A DNA stretch of 39,632 nt from Nannocystis pusilla (lineage in GTDB: Bacteria > Myxococcota_A > Polyangia > Nannocystales > Nannocystaceae). Where the stretch lies: NCBI RefSeq assembly GCF_026626665.1, contig NZ_JAPNKE010000001.1, positions 1-39,632 of the forward strand, read 5' to 3'. Below the pieces are notes generated by a model, which worked only from the letters and a program-made list of their open reading frames with translations, was not told the origin of the DNA and ran no database searches. Positions within the stretch are counted from its first letter, which is position 1; each line of letters starts with the position of its first letter. Positions 1-6,931 of this stretch are shown piece by piece. The position numbers and the translations under genes are program-made.

Positions 1-328
1 AGGCCCTTCGTCGCCGTGGGCGGCGTCTCGCCCCGCTCGAGCGCCTCGATGCGCTGGCGGCGGGCGCTGCCGCCTTCTCCTCGCGCTCGAGCTTGGCCTT
101 CTCCTTCGCCAGGCGCTCGGCGACCGCGGGGGTGAGCTCCGGCGCGGCCGGCGACGGCGTGGGCTGCTCGGTCGCAGCGGTCGCAGCGGTCGCCGCGGCC
201 GGCGTGCTGGTGGCGTTCGCGGAGTCGGCGTGCGAGAGCTGCTCGAGGCGCGGCGGGGTCCTGCGGTTGCGGGCGGGCTTGGTGGTGGTGGCGGTGGGCA
301 TGGTGGTGTCGGTGGTGTCGGTGCGCAT
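1..328 (-). CDS. Early protein of unknown function, 5' part (gene crosses window junction)
   Basis: Starts with ATG at 328, with AGGAG 12 bases upstream, and runs off the left edge. The N-terminal half is a Thr/Ala/Pro-rich, probably disordered stretch. It is followed by a charged helix (AERLAKEKAKLEREEK). Near 60-72 the coding frame changes: the sensible continuation (RRQRIEALERGETPPT) is in another frame, so one or two bases are probably missing in a GC run. In that corrected frame the gene continues from base 1 to base 39632 and ends at 39530, with GGC-CTC-GAG spanning the junction. I recognise no family. Its place directly after the first early gene suggests an early function. The reconstruction across the edge is inference. 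Confidence 0.55.
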   Translation of the reverse strand, partial: MRTDTTDTTMPTATTTKPARNRRTPPRLEQLSHADSANATSTPAAATAATAATEQPTPSPAAPELTPAVAERLAKEKAKLEREEKAAAPAASASRRSSGARRRPRRRRA

Positions 329-367
329 GTGGTGTTCGTGCTCCTGAGAGCGCCGCGGCGATCGCCG

Positions 368-386
368 GCCCCGGCTTGCACGGGGC
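368..386. terminator. Small GC hairpin between two early genes
   Basis: Perfect 6-bp inverted repeat GCCCCG/CGGGGC with a 7-base loop, in the 72-base gap between the stop of the 401-712 gene and the start at 328. No T-tract follows on either strand, so an intrinsic terminator is doubtful. It may only be an mRNA structure. Confidence 0.2.
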
Positions 387-400
387 TGGGCCTGGGGGAG

Positions 401-712
401 CTAGGTGGTGCGGAAGCGGGGCGCGGTCTGCCAGCGCTCGGCTGGCTGCAGGCGGCGCTGCTCCGCCGCGGCCCGCTCCTCGCGGGCGATCCGCAGGTCC
501 TCGGCGGCGTCGCGCTGCCGCTCGACCCGCACAACCTCGCCGGCGGGCGTCAGGACCAGCGCCGGCCCCTCTCGCCGGGCGTAGGCCAGGGCGCTCGCCT
601 CGTCGCCGTGGACGCCGCTGGCGCAGCGGGCGAGCTCGCGGCGGTCGCCCTGAAGGTCGACCTGGGCGGCGCGGTGGAGGCTGAAGCTCAGGTATGCGGT
701 GGCGGGGGTCAT
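401..712 (-). CDS. First leftward early gene, unknown function
   Basis: 103 residues from ATG at 712, preceded by GAGGA. The N-terminal half has a mixed pattern (TAYLSFSLHRAAQVDLQGD); the C-terminal half is a charged helix rich in Arg, Glu and Ala. No helix-turn-helix or catalytic motif is visible. It is the first gene of the leftward unit that diverges from the repressor at 867, the place of a cro-like or early regulatory gene in temperate phages. That position is the only hint to function. Confidence 0.6.
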   Translation of the reverse strand: MTPATAYLSFSLHRAAQVDLQGDRRELARCASGVHGDEASALAYARREGPALVLTPAGEVVRVERQRDAAEDLRIAREERAAAEQRRLQPAERWQTAPRFRTT

Positions 713-748
713 CGGCGGTCCTCGGCGGCAGCGTCTCGCCGCCCGTCA

Positions 749-788
749 TGTATACGCTAGACGACCAGTCGTTAGTCGAATAATCGAC
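749..788. promoter_or_regulatory. Operator-like repeats between divergent repressor and early gene
   Basis: The 154-base gap between the gene starting at 712 (minus) and the repressor start at 867 (plus) holds two adjacent inverted repeats: ACGAC-CA-GTCGT at 761-772 and GTCGA-ATAA-TCGAC at 775-788, centre to centre about 15 bases. Both contain the half-site GTCG. A minus-strand TATACA box lies at 749-754, next to them. The stretch is much more AT-rich than its surroundings. This is the expected layout for repressor operators overlapping the early promoter. Binding is inferred, not shown. Confidence 0.45.
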
Positions 789-866
789 AAGCCGAGGCCC
801 TGCGCAAACTCACACATTTATCGGCTAGCCTTCTACTGCTCAGGTGGGCTAGGAAGTAGGGCGCCT

Positions 867-1160
867 GTGCCGCGAACGAGCCCAAACTCCGAACGAGAGC
901 AGCGGATCCGCCAGGCCCTGGCCGCCGCCCTGCGCGAAGCCCGGGCGCGCTCGGGCCTGACCCAGGCGGAGCTGCAGCGCCGCCTCGCCGAGGCGCTCGG
1001 CGTCACCACCGTCGCCCCGACGACCGTGTCCAGGTACGAGCGCGCCGAGCTCGCGCCACCGTGGGGCACGCTCGACGCGTTGTGCGAGCTGCTGACGGGA
1101 CGCGAGGACGCCCTGATCGACGCGCTTGCGCAGGCCCTCGCCGGTCACCCGCCGAAGTAG
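867..1160 (+). CDS. XRE-family helix-turn-helix repressor
   Basis: About 97 residues from GTG at 867, chosen because AGGAAGTAGG lies just upstream; the open frame extends further back but without good signals. An N-terminal helix (REQRIRQALAAALREARARSG) leads into a lambda-repressor-type HTH: LTQAELQRRLAEALG, then the recognition-helix region TTVSRYERAE and the usual W-x-T-L-x-A-L-C-E-L tail. It is a single-domain protein without a RecA-cleavable C-terminal domain. It is one of only two plus-strand genes and diverges from the early operon over operator-like repeats, so it is the likely prophage repressor. Its 3' end overlaps the convergent gene at 1145-1360 by 16 bases. Confidence 0.8.
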   Translation: MPRTSPNSEREQRIRQALAAALREARARSGLTQAELQRRLAEALGVTTVAPTTVSRYERAELAPPWGTLDALCELLTGREDALIDALAQALAGHPPK

Positions 1161-1360
1161 CCCAGCGCGAACAGCAGCAGCGCGAAGGCGCTGGTGGTCG
1201 TCAGCCACATCAGGACCGCCACGCGCGGTGGCATGCCCGGCATACCCGCTGGCGGCGGAGCTTCGCCGCCGAGCTCGACGAGTAGCTCGCGAAACTCCTG
1301 CGACGCGGTGGTCCTGCTCATGGCGCTGGGGCCGTGTAGAGAATCAGCGGCGGTCGACAT
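1145..1360 (-). CDS. Small single-span membrane protein, last gene of the rightmost-to-left unit
   Basis: 71 residues from ATG at 1360 with GAGGAGG upstream. A Pro/Gly-rich centre (PPPAGMPGMPP) is followed by one C-terminal hydrophobic segment, about residues 47-68 (VAVLMWLTTTSAFALLLFALGY). The gene overlaps the end of the two-span membrane gene upstream. It lies at the end of the late unit, where contractile phages often keep lysis genes, so a holin or spanin partner is possible. No family match was recognised. Confidence 0.6.
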   Translation of the reverse strand: MSTAADSLHGPSAMSRTTASQEFRELLVELGGEAPPPAGMPGMPPRVAVLMWLTTTSAFALLLFALGYFGG

Positions 1361-1808
1361 CGCTACCTCCTCGTCGTGACGGGTCGTCGGCAGCCTGATC
1401 GATCGCCCGCCAGGTGCCAGAGGCGCCGCCGTGCTGCCGGATGGCCGCGTCGGCGACGCGGTCGATCGCGTTGAAAACGCCGGTGATGCCGTGCTTCTGG
1501 ATCAGCGGGCCGAGCTCGGCCGCGATCCTGGTCTCGGGCAGCGCCCTCGGCGCTGACGCTCCTGGACGAGCCAGACCTGCTCGTCGCCATTGCCCGCGCG
1601 CGTAGATCAGCCACGGGGCCGCCAGCAGCGACACCGCGACCCACGTCAGGGCGCCGGGAGCTCGGTGCTGGTCGTCGTAGTGAATGCCGACCCGGAGCAG
1701 CAGCAAGCCGGTCACCAGCTGGACCACGGCGCCGAGCACGGGGACGAGCCACGTCCTCGGCGCCGGCGCCGGCGCCTCCTGGCCCGGAAGCTCTGGCGGT
1801 CCGTGCAT
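1344..1808 (-). CDS. Two-span membrane protein, possible holin-region gene
   Basis: 154 residues from ATG at 1808, which overlaps the TGA of the preceding gene (TGATG), so it is translationally coupled. Two hydrophobic segments near residues 20-42 (WLVPVLGAVVQLVTGLLLLR) and 52-73 (GALTWVAVSLLAAPWLIYAR) are separated by a short polar loop. A soluble C-terminal domain follows (PETRIAAELGPLIQKHGITG and on). A long open frame continues upstream to 2021, but that part is the neighbour read out of frame. The topology and late position fit a lysis or superinfection membrane protein; this is inference. Confidence 0.55.
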   Translation of the reverse strand: MHGPPELPGQEAPAPAPRTWLVPVLGAVVQLVTGLLLLRVGIHYDDQHRAPGALTWVAVSLLAAPWLIYARGQWRRAGLARPGASAPRALPETRIAAELGPLIQKHGITGVFNAIDRVADAAIRQHGGASGTWRAIDQAADDPSRRGGSDVDRR

Positions 1809-2026
1809 CACCAGCCGATGTCCTGCAACCCCTCGGCCAGGCACTCGACGACGTCCCCAAGCACCGGGCCCGCGTTGATGACGACGACGATCTCGACGAA
1901 CCGCTCGCCCTCCTTGTTCGGCTCGGTGGCGGTTATGTTGACCGCGGCGGTTCCGACCTGGCCCGGCAGGCAGGCGGCGAGCAGCTTGAAGACGACGACG
2001 AACTCTTGCACGAACACCCAACCCAT
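1808..2026 (-). CDS. Small late protein of unknown function
   Basis: 72 residues from ATG at 2026 with GGAGG seven bases upstream. The start is hydrophobic (MGWVFVQEFVVVFKLLAACL). A beta-rich stretch follows (AVNITATEP, RFVEIVVVINAG) and an acidic end. The N-terminal segment could be a membrane anchor or uncleaved signal. It sits just after the tail-fibre genes and is coupled to the two-span membrane gene. No family recognised. Confidence 0.5.
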   Translation of the reverse strand: MGWVFVQEFVVVFKLLAACLPGQVGTAAVNITATEPNKEGERFVEIVVVINAGPVLGDVVECLAEGLQDIGW

Positions 2027-2029
2027 GAC

Positions 2030-2712
2030 TTACCTCCGTACGAATGTGAACGTTGTAACAGCAAAGATGTTGTAGAGCTTCGCGGCCGGCGCTGCGGGGA
2101 TCGCCACAGTGAGGCCGAGCTCTTTGAAGTTGATGGCGCTAAAGGTGAATGTCAGGGCCGCCAGCGGGAGGCTCGACTTGACGTCGCTCTGGGCGTCAAT
2201 GCCGATCGCTCCGGCGCTGTACGTCCCGCCCGCCCAGCGCCAACAGTTGCCTCGGTTCGTGTTGCTCGTCGTCTCGATGACGTGGATCTTGCTCTCGGCC
2301 TGCCAGACCACGTTCGCTGCCGGCATGACAAACCGGCCCACGAGGCCGTTCGCGCCGCTGGCGATTCCCTCGAGCACCGTCGTCTTGCGCCACTCGTACT
2401 GGGTCTCGCCCGTCGCCGAGATCTCCGGCTGCGACTGCGTGCGGAAGGTGTAGTTCCCAGAGAACGCCCCCCGCGGCTGCTGCTGCGTGACCATCTTCTC
2501 GACCGCCTGCGCGAGCTGATTGACCGCAGCCGAGTTGAGCGTGATCCCGGCGAGGACGATGACGTTGTTCGTCTCCTGCTGGGCGGCGTCGAACCACGCC
2601 GAATCGAGATCGGTGGGCGCTGTCCCGGTCACCGGGTCGCCGTTCGTCCACCCATGAACACCAGGACCAACTTGTCGACGGCCTTGCCGTCCGTGAGGAT
2701 GATGACCGCCAT
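2030..2712 (-). CDS. Tail fibre-like protein (frame shift near 2650)
   Basis: The start is ATG at 2712 (MAVIILTDGKAV), three bases after the stop of the propeller gene. After about 20 codons the frame changes near 2648-2656 (around ATGGGTGG on the minus strand). The long remainder then reads TNGDPVTGTAPTDLDSAWFD, AQQETNNVIVLAGITLNS, VNQLAQAV. This last segment resembles the conserved head of many phage tail fibres (G-x-P-x-T-x-L-D-x-x-W, then E-x-x-N-V-I-x-x-A-G). The rest is beta-rich with several aromatic residues. The likely role is a distal tail or receptor-contact part. The frame shift is probably a missing or extra base in the assembly. Confidence 0.55.
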
Positions 2713-2714
2713 AG

Positions 2715-3440
2715 CTACTCCACGAAGATGTTGCCGTCCTCGCCCGCGGCGACAGCTCGCCCGACAGGCCAGTCGGAACCCACCGCCCAAAGATCGGTGA
2801 ATGAAAGGACCTGGCGCAGGACCCACGTCTTGCCCTCATCGAGCGACTGAATGATGGTGCCGCCGAAGCCGGCAGCCGTCCAGCGTCCGGAAGGAGAGCG
2901 ATGTACGGCTCGCAGAGTCATCGTAGTGGGACTCGGGACCGGCTTCCACGAGAGGCCGCCGTCTTCGCTGATTCTGATGATGCCTCCGGCGCCGACCGCT
3001 ACCACGGTCAGCAGCCAGGCGCTCACGCCGTACAGGTGCTCGCCCGCATTGACGGGGCCGATGATGCTCGCCCACGTTGAGCCGCTGTTCGTGGAACGCA
3101 CAACCTGACCGTCGAAGCCGACCGCGACCATGGCGCCCTGGCACCGCGTGACGGCGTATAGATCGGCGGCCGTGGCGGAGACGACCACGCCCCACGTCGC
3201 CCCGGCGTCCGTGCTGCGGTAGCAGCCGCCGCTATCACCGACAGCGACGACGACCGCGTCCGCAGCATGACCACGCGAGACGCCGCGAACATCCTTCGCT
3301 ATCGCCGCGCCGTTGCCGGCCGTCCAGTTCGCTCCGCCGTTGTCGGAGTAGAAGACGACGCCGGCGGTCCCCATGGCTACCAGTCTCGTGCCCTCGACGC
3401 CCGCGTGGCAGGCCGCGTAGAAGTCGTCGCCGGAGGGCAT
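2715..3440 (-). CDS. Asp-box (BNR) beta-propeller tail-associated protein
   Basis: 241 residues from ATG at 3440, chosen because GGAGG precedes it and it overlaps the upstream stop (TAATG). Five Asp-box motifs of the S-x-D-x-G-x-T-W type recur about every 41 residues: SDNGGANW near 32, STDAGATW near 76, STNSGSTW near 116, SEDGGLSW near 158 and SLDEGKTW near 199. Each is preceded by a V-A-V-G-type strand. This is the pattern of sialidase/Ycf48-like propellers. No sialidase catalytic arrangement is evident. Lying between gp48 and the fibre gene, it is probably a receptor-binding or glycan-contact part of the tail. Confidence 0.75.
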   Translation of the reverse strand: MPSGDDFYAACHAGVEGTRLVAMGTAGVVFYSDNGGANWTAGNGAAIAKDVRGVSRGHAADAVVVAVGDSGGCYRSTDAGATWGVVVSATAADLYAVTRCQGAMVAVGFDGQVVRSTNSGSTWASIIGPVNAGEHLYGVSAWLLTVVAVGAGGIIRISEDGGLSWKPVPSPTTMTLRAVHRSPSGRWTAAGFGGTIIQSLDEGKTWVLRQVLSFTDLWAVGSDWPVGRAVAAGEDGNIFVE

Positions 3441-4165
3441 TAGCACACCTCCCATTCCGAGGCGCCCGGCTTCGCCCGGAGCAAGGCCGCATCCTCCCCG
3501 ATTGCGACCGTGTACCCGTTCATGGTGCTAGCAATAGCGCGTATGAACTCGTCACCGTTCGTCACTCCAGCCTGTTGCCATAGAACGTGGACCTTGGGGA
3601 GCGTGTGGATCAGGGCTTGGTGATTGACGACGCACGCCAGCAGGGCATCGTCGAGGCCGCTCTCGATCACCAATGACCAGACGGCCTCCCACTCGTCCGA
3701 GAACAAGGGCGAGTTGCAGGTGTCGATGCACGATGTCGCCAGCGGGCTCTTCTCTAGCCACTGCAGCGGGTACATCAGGGCCTCGAGGACGGAGAGCCAG
3801 TACCCGAGCCCCTGGTCGTGGCCCGCCTGCGCAAGGAGTTTCGCTATGACGGCAGCTTGGCGCGCTTCGAGCGTGACCGGCTGCGCGCAATCCGGAAGTC
3901 CGAGCATTTCCTCCCAGTCAGGCAAGAGCTCGAACGTCGTGCTGGGGTCGAGCTCCCGCTCGAGGGCGGCAGCGCGAACTTCGACGCGCGACAGCTCCGC
4001 TCCGTGCGCAGCGATCAACGCCTTCTGGACCGGGTCCTCGCGGTCCCAGGCCCAACCGTTGGGAAGAAGAGCGGCTAAGGCCGGTTCGAGGCGCCGGTGC
4101 GTGCAGTCGCCCCAGCCCTCGGTAGCAGCGGCCTCGCTGGTGCCGTAGATGTTGACGAGCGCCAC
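3440..4165 (-). CDS. Mu gp48/YmfQ-like tail protein (DUF2313)
   Basis: 241 residues from ATG at 4165. It shows the family pattern: LLPNGWAWDRED near the start, a helix with R-V-E-V-R-A near 60, then TFELLPDWEEMLGLPD near 77-92 and a Cys-Pro-type continuation (CAQPVTLEARQAAVIAKLLA). The C-terminal half is more divergent and has several Cys residues. In Mu the homologue follows gp47 and acts at the baseplate or fibre attachment. Here the gp47 gene is separated from it by the inserted lipoprotein gene and a short fibre gene. The end overlaps the propeller start. Confidence 0.75.
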   Translation of the reverse strand: MALVNIYGTSEAAATEGWGDCTHRRLEPALAALLPNGWAWDREDPVQKALIAAHGAELSRVEVRAAALERELDPSTTFELLPDWEEMLGLPDCAQPVTLEARQAAVIAKLLAQAGHDQGLGYWLSVLEALMYPLQWLEKSPLATSCIDTCNSPLFSDEWEAVWSLVIESGLDDALLACVVNHQALIHTLPKVHVLWQQAGVTNGDEFIRAIASTMNGYTVAIGEDAALLRAKPGASEWEVC

Positions 4166-4168
4166 CGG

Positions 4169-4567
4169 TTACACGACCTCGGGCGTTGCAATGAGGCTCA
4201 GGTCCCCGATGTTGAACCGCGGCTGATCGCCCGGGGCGAAGGTCATGGGCTGCGGCGTGCCCCCGAGGTTCAACAGCGGCCCCGCGGCGAGGAGGTTCCC
4301 AGCGACCGCGGCGTCGAAGATGCCCCACCAGGTGACGCCGGTAGCACCGGCCGGCAGCGCGTCGAAGACGATGGCGACGTTGCTCTGTCGACGAATCTCT
4401 CCTCCACCGACGACGGTGAGCCACGCCGAGTGCGCCTTGCGCGAGTAACCTGGCGCGGTGAGCTCGGCGAAGCTCCCTGAGAGGAGATCTGCGGCCGTTG
4501 CGAGCGCGACGTAGCGGGTTGTCGCGGTCGGAAGGATGAGAGCCAGCCCTGCGGCGCTGAGAGCCAC
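4169..4567 (-). CDS. Short phage tail fibre-type protein
   Basis: About 132 residues from GTG at 4567 with GAGGG eight bases upstream; the open frame upstream is not credible protein. The pattern RYVALATAADLLSG, then PGYSRKAH, VAIVFDALPAG, GVTWWGIFDAAVAGNLLAAG is typical of a small family of tail-fibre-associated beta proteins (Y-V-A-L-F-T, G-Y-x-R, F-x-A-A, W-x-x-V-x-x-x-G-I-F-D-A-x-x-G-N-L-L). An ATCCGGAGTGATT element lies about 20 bases upstream, so the gene may have its own promoter, which would be needed because the gene before it is on the other strand. Confidence 0.6.
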   Translation of the reverse strand: MALSAAGLALILPTATTRYVALATAADLLSGSFAELTAPGYSRKAHSAWLTVVGGGEIRRQSNVAIVFDALPAGATGVTWWGIFDAAVAGNLLAAGPLLNLGGTPQPMTFAPGDQPRFNIGDLSLIATPEVV

Positions 4568-4587
4568 GCAGCGACCCTCGGAGGGGC

Positions 4588-4600
4588 ATCCGGAGTGATT
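4588..4600 (-). promoter_or_regulatory. Copy 1 of the ATCCGGAGTGATT element
   Basis: The 13-base core ATCCGGAGTGATT (minus strand AATCACTCCGGAT) is identical to copies at 18598-18610 and 21291-21303. Each copy lies roughly 20-35 bases before a start codon on the minus strand, here the GTG at 4567. It is the only copy not directly behind a minus-strand stop codon, because the lipoprotein gene is inserted upstream. A promoter or activator site is the simplest reading; this is inference. Confidence 0.45.
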
Positions 4601-4711
4601 CAAGGCGCGATTGACGCGGGGTCGTTTTCGCGCCATTCTCCGCGCCACGTGATCGGCCTCCCCGTCACACGGCACATCGCCTCCGACGGCCCTGCCGTCG
4701 CGGAGACTCTC

Positions 4712-5365
4712 ATGCGTCAGAAAATTTTCGCGGCCCTTGCCATCCTGTGTGCTTGTCCTGAACCCAGCACCGACACCGACACCGACCCCTCCACGGAAAC
4801 CGAACCCAGTTCGACAACTGAGACCACGACCACGCCCACGACTGAGACCCCCACGACAACCGACCTGACGACCGGCGAACCGGCGCCCAGGGACAGGAAG
4901 GTCTTTGTCAGCGCAACGTCTGTTCACACGGATGACGGCATCGAGTCCGCGGACGCCGCGTGTGCCAAGGAGGCTCAGGAGGCCGGCCTAGACGAGGTTT
5001 ACCTGGCATGGAGATCTGTCTCGGACCTCAGCGCGTCTCAGAGATTCGAGCCGATTGACGGCAAGGTCATCATGACCAACGGCGAAGTCGTTGCGGAGAG
5101 CTGGGCCGACCTTCTCAGCGGAAACCTGGTCGAGGCGCCGCATCGAGGCGCCCCACCCGGGCACATGGACTGGTGGGGCAGGCCTGTCTGGACAGGTACG
5201 GATCCAAGCGGAAACACGATACCCAACGGAACCTGCAATGATTGGAGCGACTCCTCTCGACGGGCCATGGGAGGAATCGGACTTGTTGGCGTGATCGAGA
5301 AATGGACCTTCAACCATCTCTATACGTGTAGAGCTTGGGCGCGGGTCTATTGTTTCTCGCAATGA
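4712..5365 (+). CDS. Secreted lipoprotein with DUF1554-like domain (moron)
   Basis: 217 residues from ATG at 4712 with GGAG upstream. It has a short signal peptide (MRQKIFAALAIL) and a lipobox-like L-C-A-C with Cys15. A linker of about 40 residues made almost only of Thr, Ser, Pro, Asp and Glu follows. The C-terminal domain shows the DUF1554 pattern: KVFVSATSVHTDDG, ADAACAKEAQEAGL, DGKVIMTNGEVVAESWADLL, VWTGTDPSGN, TCNDW and a final YTCRAWARVYCFSQ, with paired cysteines. The gene lies against the direction of the tail operon, between gp47 and the fibre genes, and is visibly less GC-rich than its neighbours. It looks like a host-type surface lipoprotein carried by the prophage. Confidence 0.8.
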   Translation: MRQKIFAALAILCACPEPSTDTDTDPSTETEPSSTTETTTTPTTETPTTTDLTTGEPAPRDRKVFVSATSVHTDDGIESADAACAKEAQEAGLDEVYLAWRSVSDLSASQRFEPIDGKVIMTNGEVVAESWADLLSGNLVEAPHRGAPPGHMDWWGRPVWTGTDPSGNTIPNGTCNDWSDSSRRAMGGIGLVGVIEKWTFNHLYTCRAWARVYCFSQ

Positions 5366-6478
5366 TCACACCGGCCACGTGATTTGCGTGTCCGGGTCGG
5401 CGAGCGTGAGCAGCTCGAACTTGTTGAGCGCCACGTCGCCCGCGGGGACGCTCAGCTTGTGGTCGACCTCGCCGGCGACGCTGCTGATCGCCTCGTTGAG
5501 CCAGCTCTTGTAGAACACCGCGCCGTCCACCCTGGGCGGCGCGGCCTTCGTGGCCAGCATGTTCCTCAACGCGTCGACGATCGCCGCCCGGACCTCGGGC
5601 GTGTTCGGCGTGAGCGAGCTGAACGTCAGGCTCAGCGGCTTGTCGATCGGCGCTTGGACGTACAGCGCCTTCAGGTGGAGCGGGGCCTTCTCGAGGATCT
5701 TCGCGGTGACGGCTGCGACCTCCGGCGCTCCGGGGAACGGGTCCGGCACGTCGCCGGACATGTCGTTGTCGCGCATGAACAGCACTGTGACGCGTCCGGG
5801 CTTGGGGACGTTGCCGAACTCCCACACCCGCGTCACGCCAGGCACCTCCTTTGCCCAGGACTCGTACGAGTTGGGGCCGCCGCCGTTCGGCGGGTCGGCC
5901 AGGCGCTCGAGCAGGCGGGTGAGCAGCTCGAGATCCGTCTCCTCGTCGGTGCCTCCGGTTAGTCCGTCCGGGTCCACGACCTGCGCCGTGCTTGAGACGC
6001 CGACCACGGGCGTCACCAGCGTCAGCGTCGTCCCGCCCGGCAGGTTGCCCGCCTGGCCGCCGGAGACGGCCCTGCATGGCACAGATACCTCGAGGGCGAC
6101 GCCAGGAAATGGCGTGTCCGTGAGCACCTCGACCTCGACGTCGCCGACCTTCGCGCGCTGGCCCTTCTCCACGACCTGGCCCTCGACTTGGGTCCTGATG
6201 AAGCGAACCGGACCGGTTGCGCGGACCGACTCACGCTTGAATACCCCATACCGCGCTGCGTGTCGGCGCAGCTGCTCCGCCTCTGCGGTTTGAGGGAACG
6301 CGTTCGCGGCCACCTGTGAGAGGCGACCGTGAAGCCCGTGCGATACTCCCGCCTCGGCTTCACAGAACGCGCTCTCCGTGGTGCCAGGCAGGTTGGCGCC
6401 GTCGCTCTTCAACTCATAGTTGAAGTCACTGCGGCACCGGGCCCGGATCTTGGCCAGAGTCGGTCGATTAAAAGGCAT
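5366..6478 (-). CDS. Baseplate protein J-like (Mu gp47)
   Basis: 370 residues, intact, from ATG at 6478. The family features are present: an N-terminal helical part (PTLAKIRARCRSDF), the middle GPVRF..G..V.KGQ..KVGDVE..VLTD beta region, the G-GQAGNLP-GTTL stretch near residue 150, and the conserved E-T-D-x-E-L-L-T-R-L-L-E-R-x-x-x-P-P-N-G-G motif followed by YESWAKEVPGVTRVWEF and G-x-V-T-V-L-F-M. These match the baseplate J/gp47 family that forms the baseplate wedge. The start overlaps the end of gp46; the stop abuts the lipoprotein gene on the other strand. Confidence 0.9.
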   Translation of the reverse strand: MPFNRPTLAKIRARCRSDFNYELKSDGANLPGTTESAFCEAEAGVSHGLHGRLSQVAANAFPQTAEAEQLRRHAARYGVFKRESVRATGPVRFIRTQVEGQVVEKGQRAKVGDVEVEVLTDTPFPGVALEVSVPCRAVSGGQAGNLPGGTTLTLVTPVVGVSSTAQVVDPDGLTGGTDEETDLELLTRLLERLADPPNGGGPNSYESWAKEVPGVTRVWEFGNVPKPGRVTVLFMRDNDMSGDVPDPFPGAPEVAAVTAKILEKAPLHLKALYVQAPIDKPLSLTFSSLTPNTPEVRAAIVDALRNMLATKAAPPRVDGAVFYKSWLNEAISSVAGEVDHKLSVPAGDVALNKFELLTLADPDTQITWPV

Positions 6479-6929
6479 TGTGCTTCACCTCCCACAACCG
6501 CCGGAACGACGGCAAAAGCGAGGACGGACGGACAATATCAATCTCGAGACCAAGCCAGCCTGCGCGCGGGCGCGAAGCGACGACCTGGATAGACTTCGCT
6601 ATACCTCGCGCCTTGAGCCACACCAGCGATTCGAGCGCGATGTCCTCGGCTCGGCGGAGCGTGGCGAGCGTGGTCTTCTCCCGGGTTAGCAGCCAGAGCT
6701 TGGAGCCCATCTTCGGCGTGTCGGCCGGGCGAACTGAATCGGCGTGCGCCCACCATCCACGCTGTCGATCCAGCCCCGCAGTAGTTATTTCCGCGGGCGA
6801 CGCCTCGGCATCGGTGAAGAGCGACAGGATGGCGAGCGTCTCTATGCCGCCGTCGCTGGCGAGCGTGCCGTCGTCGGCGAGCTGCAAGCGCGCGCGGCCA
6901 ACCGAGTTGTCCCACTTGAGGCGCAGCAC
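6468..6929 (-). CDS. Baseplate wedge protein Mu gp46-like
   Basis: About 153 residues from GTG at 6929, preceded by GGGAAGGG; the much longer open frame upstream is the gp45 gene read out of frame. Typical gp46 motifs are D-G-G-I-E-T-L-A-I-L-S-L-F-T-D-A near residue 25, the RQRGWWAHAD segment and GSKLWLLTREKTT, then a repeated helix (LRRAEDIALESLVWL) and a short beta end. The protein belongs to the GpW/gp46 group that joins wedge and hub. Its position between gp45 and gp47 is as in Mu. Confidence 0.85.
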   Translation of the reverse strand: MLRLKWDNSVGRARLQLADDGTLASDGGIETLAILSLFTDAEASPAEITTAGLDRQRGWWAHADSVRPADTPKMGSKLWLLTREKTTLATLRRAEDIALESLVWLKARGIAKSIQVVASRPRAGWLGLEIDIVRPSSLLPSFRRLWEVKHNAF

Positions 6930-6931
6930 AG

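Noticed and set aside
93..347. 84-residue Val/Ala-rich plus-strand frame that looks like a membrane protein
   Set aside because: It is the reverse of the Thr/Ala/Pro-rich minus-strand gene, which has the proper ribosome site at 328.
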